Assembly (NCBI GenBank): GCA_003542015.1
Contig: DPLL01000306.1
Coordinates: 1 to 14,790, forward strand
DNA: 14,790 nt
From: Microcoleaceae cyanobacterium UBA9251
GTDB lineage: Bacteria; Cyanobacteriota; Cyanobacteriia; Cyanobacteriales; Microcoleaceae
Reading direction: 5' to 3'
Below are positions 13,705 through 14,790 of the stretch, in pieces (the stretch's first letter is position 1; every line of letters starts with the position of its first letter). The translations under genes and the position numbers were made by a program. Below the pieces are notes generated by a model. It did no database searches, was not told the DNA's origin, and worked only from the letters and a program-made list of their open reading frames with translations.

Positions 13705-14596
13705 ATTGATCTTCAGGCGATTTCTGAGTGATATCTGCCCGATCGCATTTAGGGGAAACAACATCCGGCAAAGCGCGATCGAAATAATAAAGCCAAGCCA
13801 ACCCGCCCAAACCTAAAACAATCCCAGTCAAGCTTACCATCTGCGCCGTCCGCAGCGGCCCGAACATCAAACTGTCAGTTCGCAACCCTTCAATCCAGAC
13901 TCTACCGGAACTGTAAGCCGTCAAATAAACCAAAAATAAACTACCGATTTTCAAGCGAATTTTACCCTGCACATCACGGAAAAACAACGTCAGCAGCAAC
14001 CCAAATACTGTCAAATTCCACAGAGATTCGTAGAGAAATGTGGGGTGAAAATATTCAAAATTGGCGTATTCCTGTGGGCGATGTTCTAGGGGAATATACA
14101 GTTTCCAAGGTAAATCTGTAGGACGGCCAAAAGCTTCGGAGTTAAAGAAATTTCCCCAGCGTCCAATTGCTTGACCAAGAATTGCCGAAGGCGCGACTAA
14201 ATCGGCCAATTTCCAAAAAGAAACTTGCTGGATTTTAGCAAAAATTAAAGCTGCGATTGTGCCACCCAACATCGCCCCATGAATAGCAATTCCACCTTTC
14301 CAAATCGCCATAATATCCTCCGGGTGCTGGGCGTATTGCTGCCACTCGAAAGCAACGTAATAAATTCTGGCACAGGGAATAGCGCCCACAACTAGCCAGA
14401 TTGCCAAGTCGCCCAGCAATTCGGGGTTGATGCGACGCTTGGCGGCTAAGTATTGGGAAAGATTGACCCCAATCAAGACGGCAGAAGCAATCAACAAGCC
14501 GTACCAGCGGATCGCTAGGGGGCCGAATTCAAAGATCATCGGGCCGGGGGATGTAAATTGAAACCCTAGGGGCAACGCGAGAATATTTAGCACCAT
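13703..14596 (-). CDS. lgt: Phosphatidylglycerol-prolipoprotein diacylglyceryl transferase
   Basis: 297 residues, an inner-membrane protein. It transfers diacylglycerol from phosphatidylglycerol to the cysteine of prolipoproteins, the first step of lipoprotein maturation. Key elements are GGIAIHGAMLGG with H106 (equivalent to the essential His of E. coli Lgt), GRWGNFFNSEAFG (145-157, containing R146), HPTFLYES (184-191) and GLRTDSL with R239. Several membrane segments can be traced (about 22-45, 66-82, 108-122, 192-206, 216-230, 254-272). The C-terminus is a polar tail rich in charged residues. The start is ATG at 14596. It is followed on the same strand by cobM after 117 bp. The pairing has no obvious biochemical link. 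Confidence 0.96.
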   Translation of the reverse strand: MVLNILALPLGFQFTSPGPMIFEFGPLAIRWYGLLIASAVLIGVNLSQYLAAKRRINPELLGDLAIWLVVGAIPCARIYYVAFEWQQYAQHPEDIMAIWKGGIAIHGAMLGGTIAALIFAKIQQVSFWKLADLVAPSAILGQAIGRWGNFFNSEAFGRPTDLPWKLYIPLEHRPQEYANFEYFHPTFLYESLWNLTVFGLLLTLFFRDVQGKIRLKIGSLFLVYLTAYSSGRVWIEGLRTDSLMFGPLRTAQMVSLTGIVLGLGGLAWLYYFDRALPDVVSPKCDRADITQKSPEDQ

Positions 14597-14771
14597 GAAA
14601 GTTGGATTAATTTTGGTGGAAAGTAGTTAAATTTACAATACTCTTTAACAAACTACAGAGTTTATTTTAGATGCCTGTGGTCATTTAGATGCACTTTTTC
14701 CGGGATTTTGCCAAAAATTCACTTGTTCGTGGAAATTTCTGTCAGGAGTTTTCTCTGTGAGTCCACCATCA

Positions 14772-14790
14772 GATCCCCCCTAACCCCCCT
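14772..14790. repeat. Fragment of a C-rich repeat cut by the window edge
   Basis: These last 19 bases (GATCCCCCCTAACCCCCCT) are identical to 4635-4653, the inner arm of the MITE-like element. The element probably continues outside the window, so another copy of the family is likely to stand upstream of lgt. Confidence 0.75.

Noticed and set aside
1..14790. A defence island, CRISPR array, prophage or biosynthetic cluster
   Set aside because: All 14 proteins belong to known families outside those systems, and the repeats lack the spaced regular form of CRISPR arrays.

Overview
The window looks like a chromosomal segment of a filamentous, non-heterocystous cyanobacterium of the Microcoleus/Oscillatoria/Phormidium kind. 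The evidence is more than a dozen HIP1 octamers (GCGATCGC) in and between genes, cyanobacterial-type proteins (a DUF4359 protein, a GlmM with a long N-terminus, CobM, a short C15 peptidase), and a dense population of small interspersed repeats in nearly every intergenic gap. The genus is an inference from repeat style and cannot be fixed from sequence reading alone. No tRNA, rRNA, CRISPR array, transposase or prophage gene was seen.

Layout. From 92 to 643 (minus) lies mtnD (acireductone dioxygenase, methionine salvage). Divergent from it are an M48 zinc metallopeptidase, a small DUF4359 protein with its own hairpin/T-run terminator, and an isolated TerD-family protein (861-3329, all plus). 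From 3391 to 8734 there is a minus-strand block, transcribed in the order glmM, a GT2 glycosyltransferase and two GT4 glycosyltransferases. Phosphoglucosamine mutase feeds UDP-GlcNAc synthesis, and the three transferases probably build a surface polysaccharide or glycolipid. From 8988 to 10331 (minus) are rsmD (16S rRNA methyltransferase) and hisH (histidine biosynthesis). A short pyroglutamyl-peptidase-like protein (plus, 10475-10990) is divergent from hisH and convergent with the next group. From 11170 to 14596 (minus) are a flavin-reductase-like protein, a dienelactone-hydrolase-family protein with a twin-arginine leader, cobM (cobalamin synthesis) and lgt (lipoprotein lipidation).

No gap exceeds 300 bases, and most hold repeats. 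These are heptanucleotide arrays at five junctions, a MITE-like element with long terminal inverted repeats (4603-4747) whose end motif reappears at the right edge of the window, long hairpins built from GAAACCGGGTT or GGCAATGCC cores, GAACAGGCA hairpins, CGCGAAG-rich elements, and a 55-bp tandem duplication. The genes are ordinary housekeeping or accessory genes. No defence island or clearly new system is visible. The most interesting non-coding signals are a plus-strand hairpin/T-run with a competing upstream arm between cobM and lgt, and the repeat load itself. The most unusual protein is the TerD homologue, whose usual acidic metal-binding loop is degenerate.
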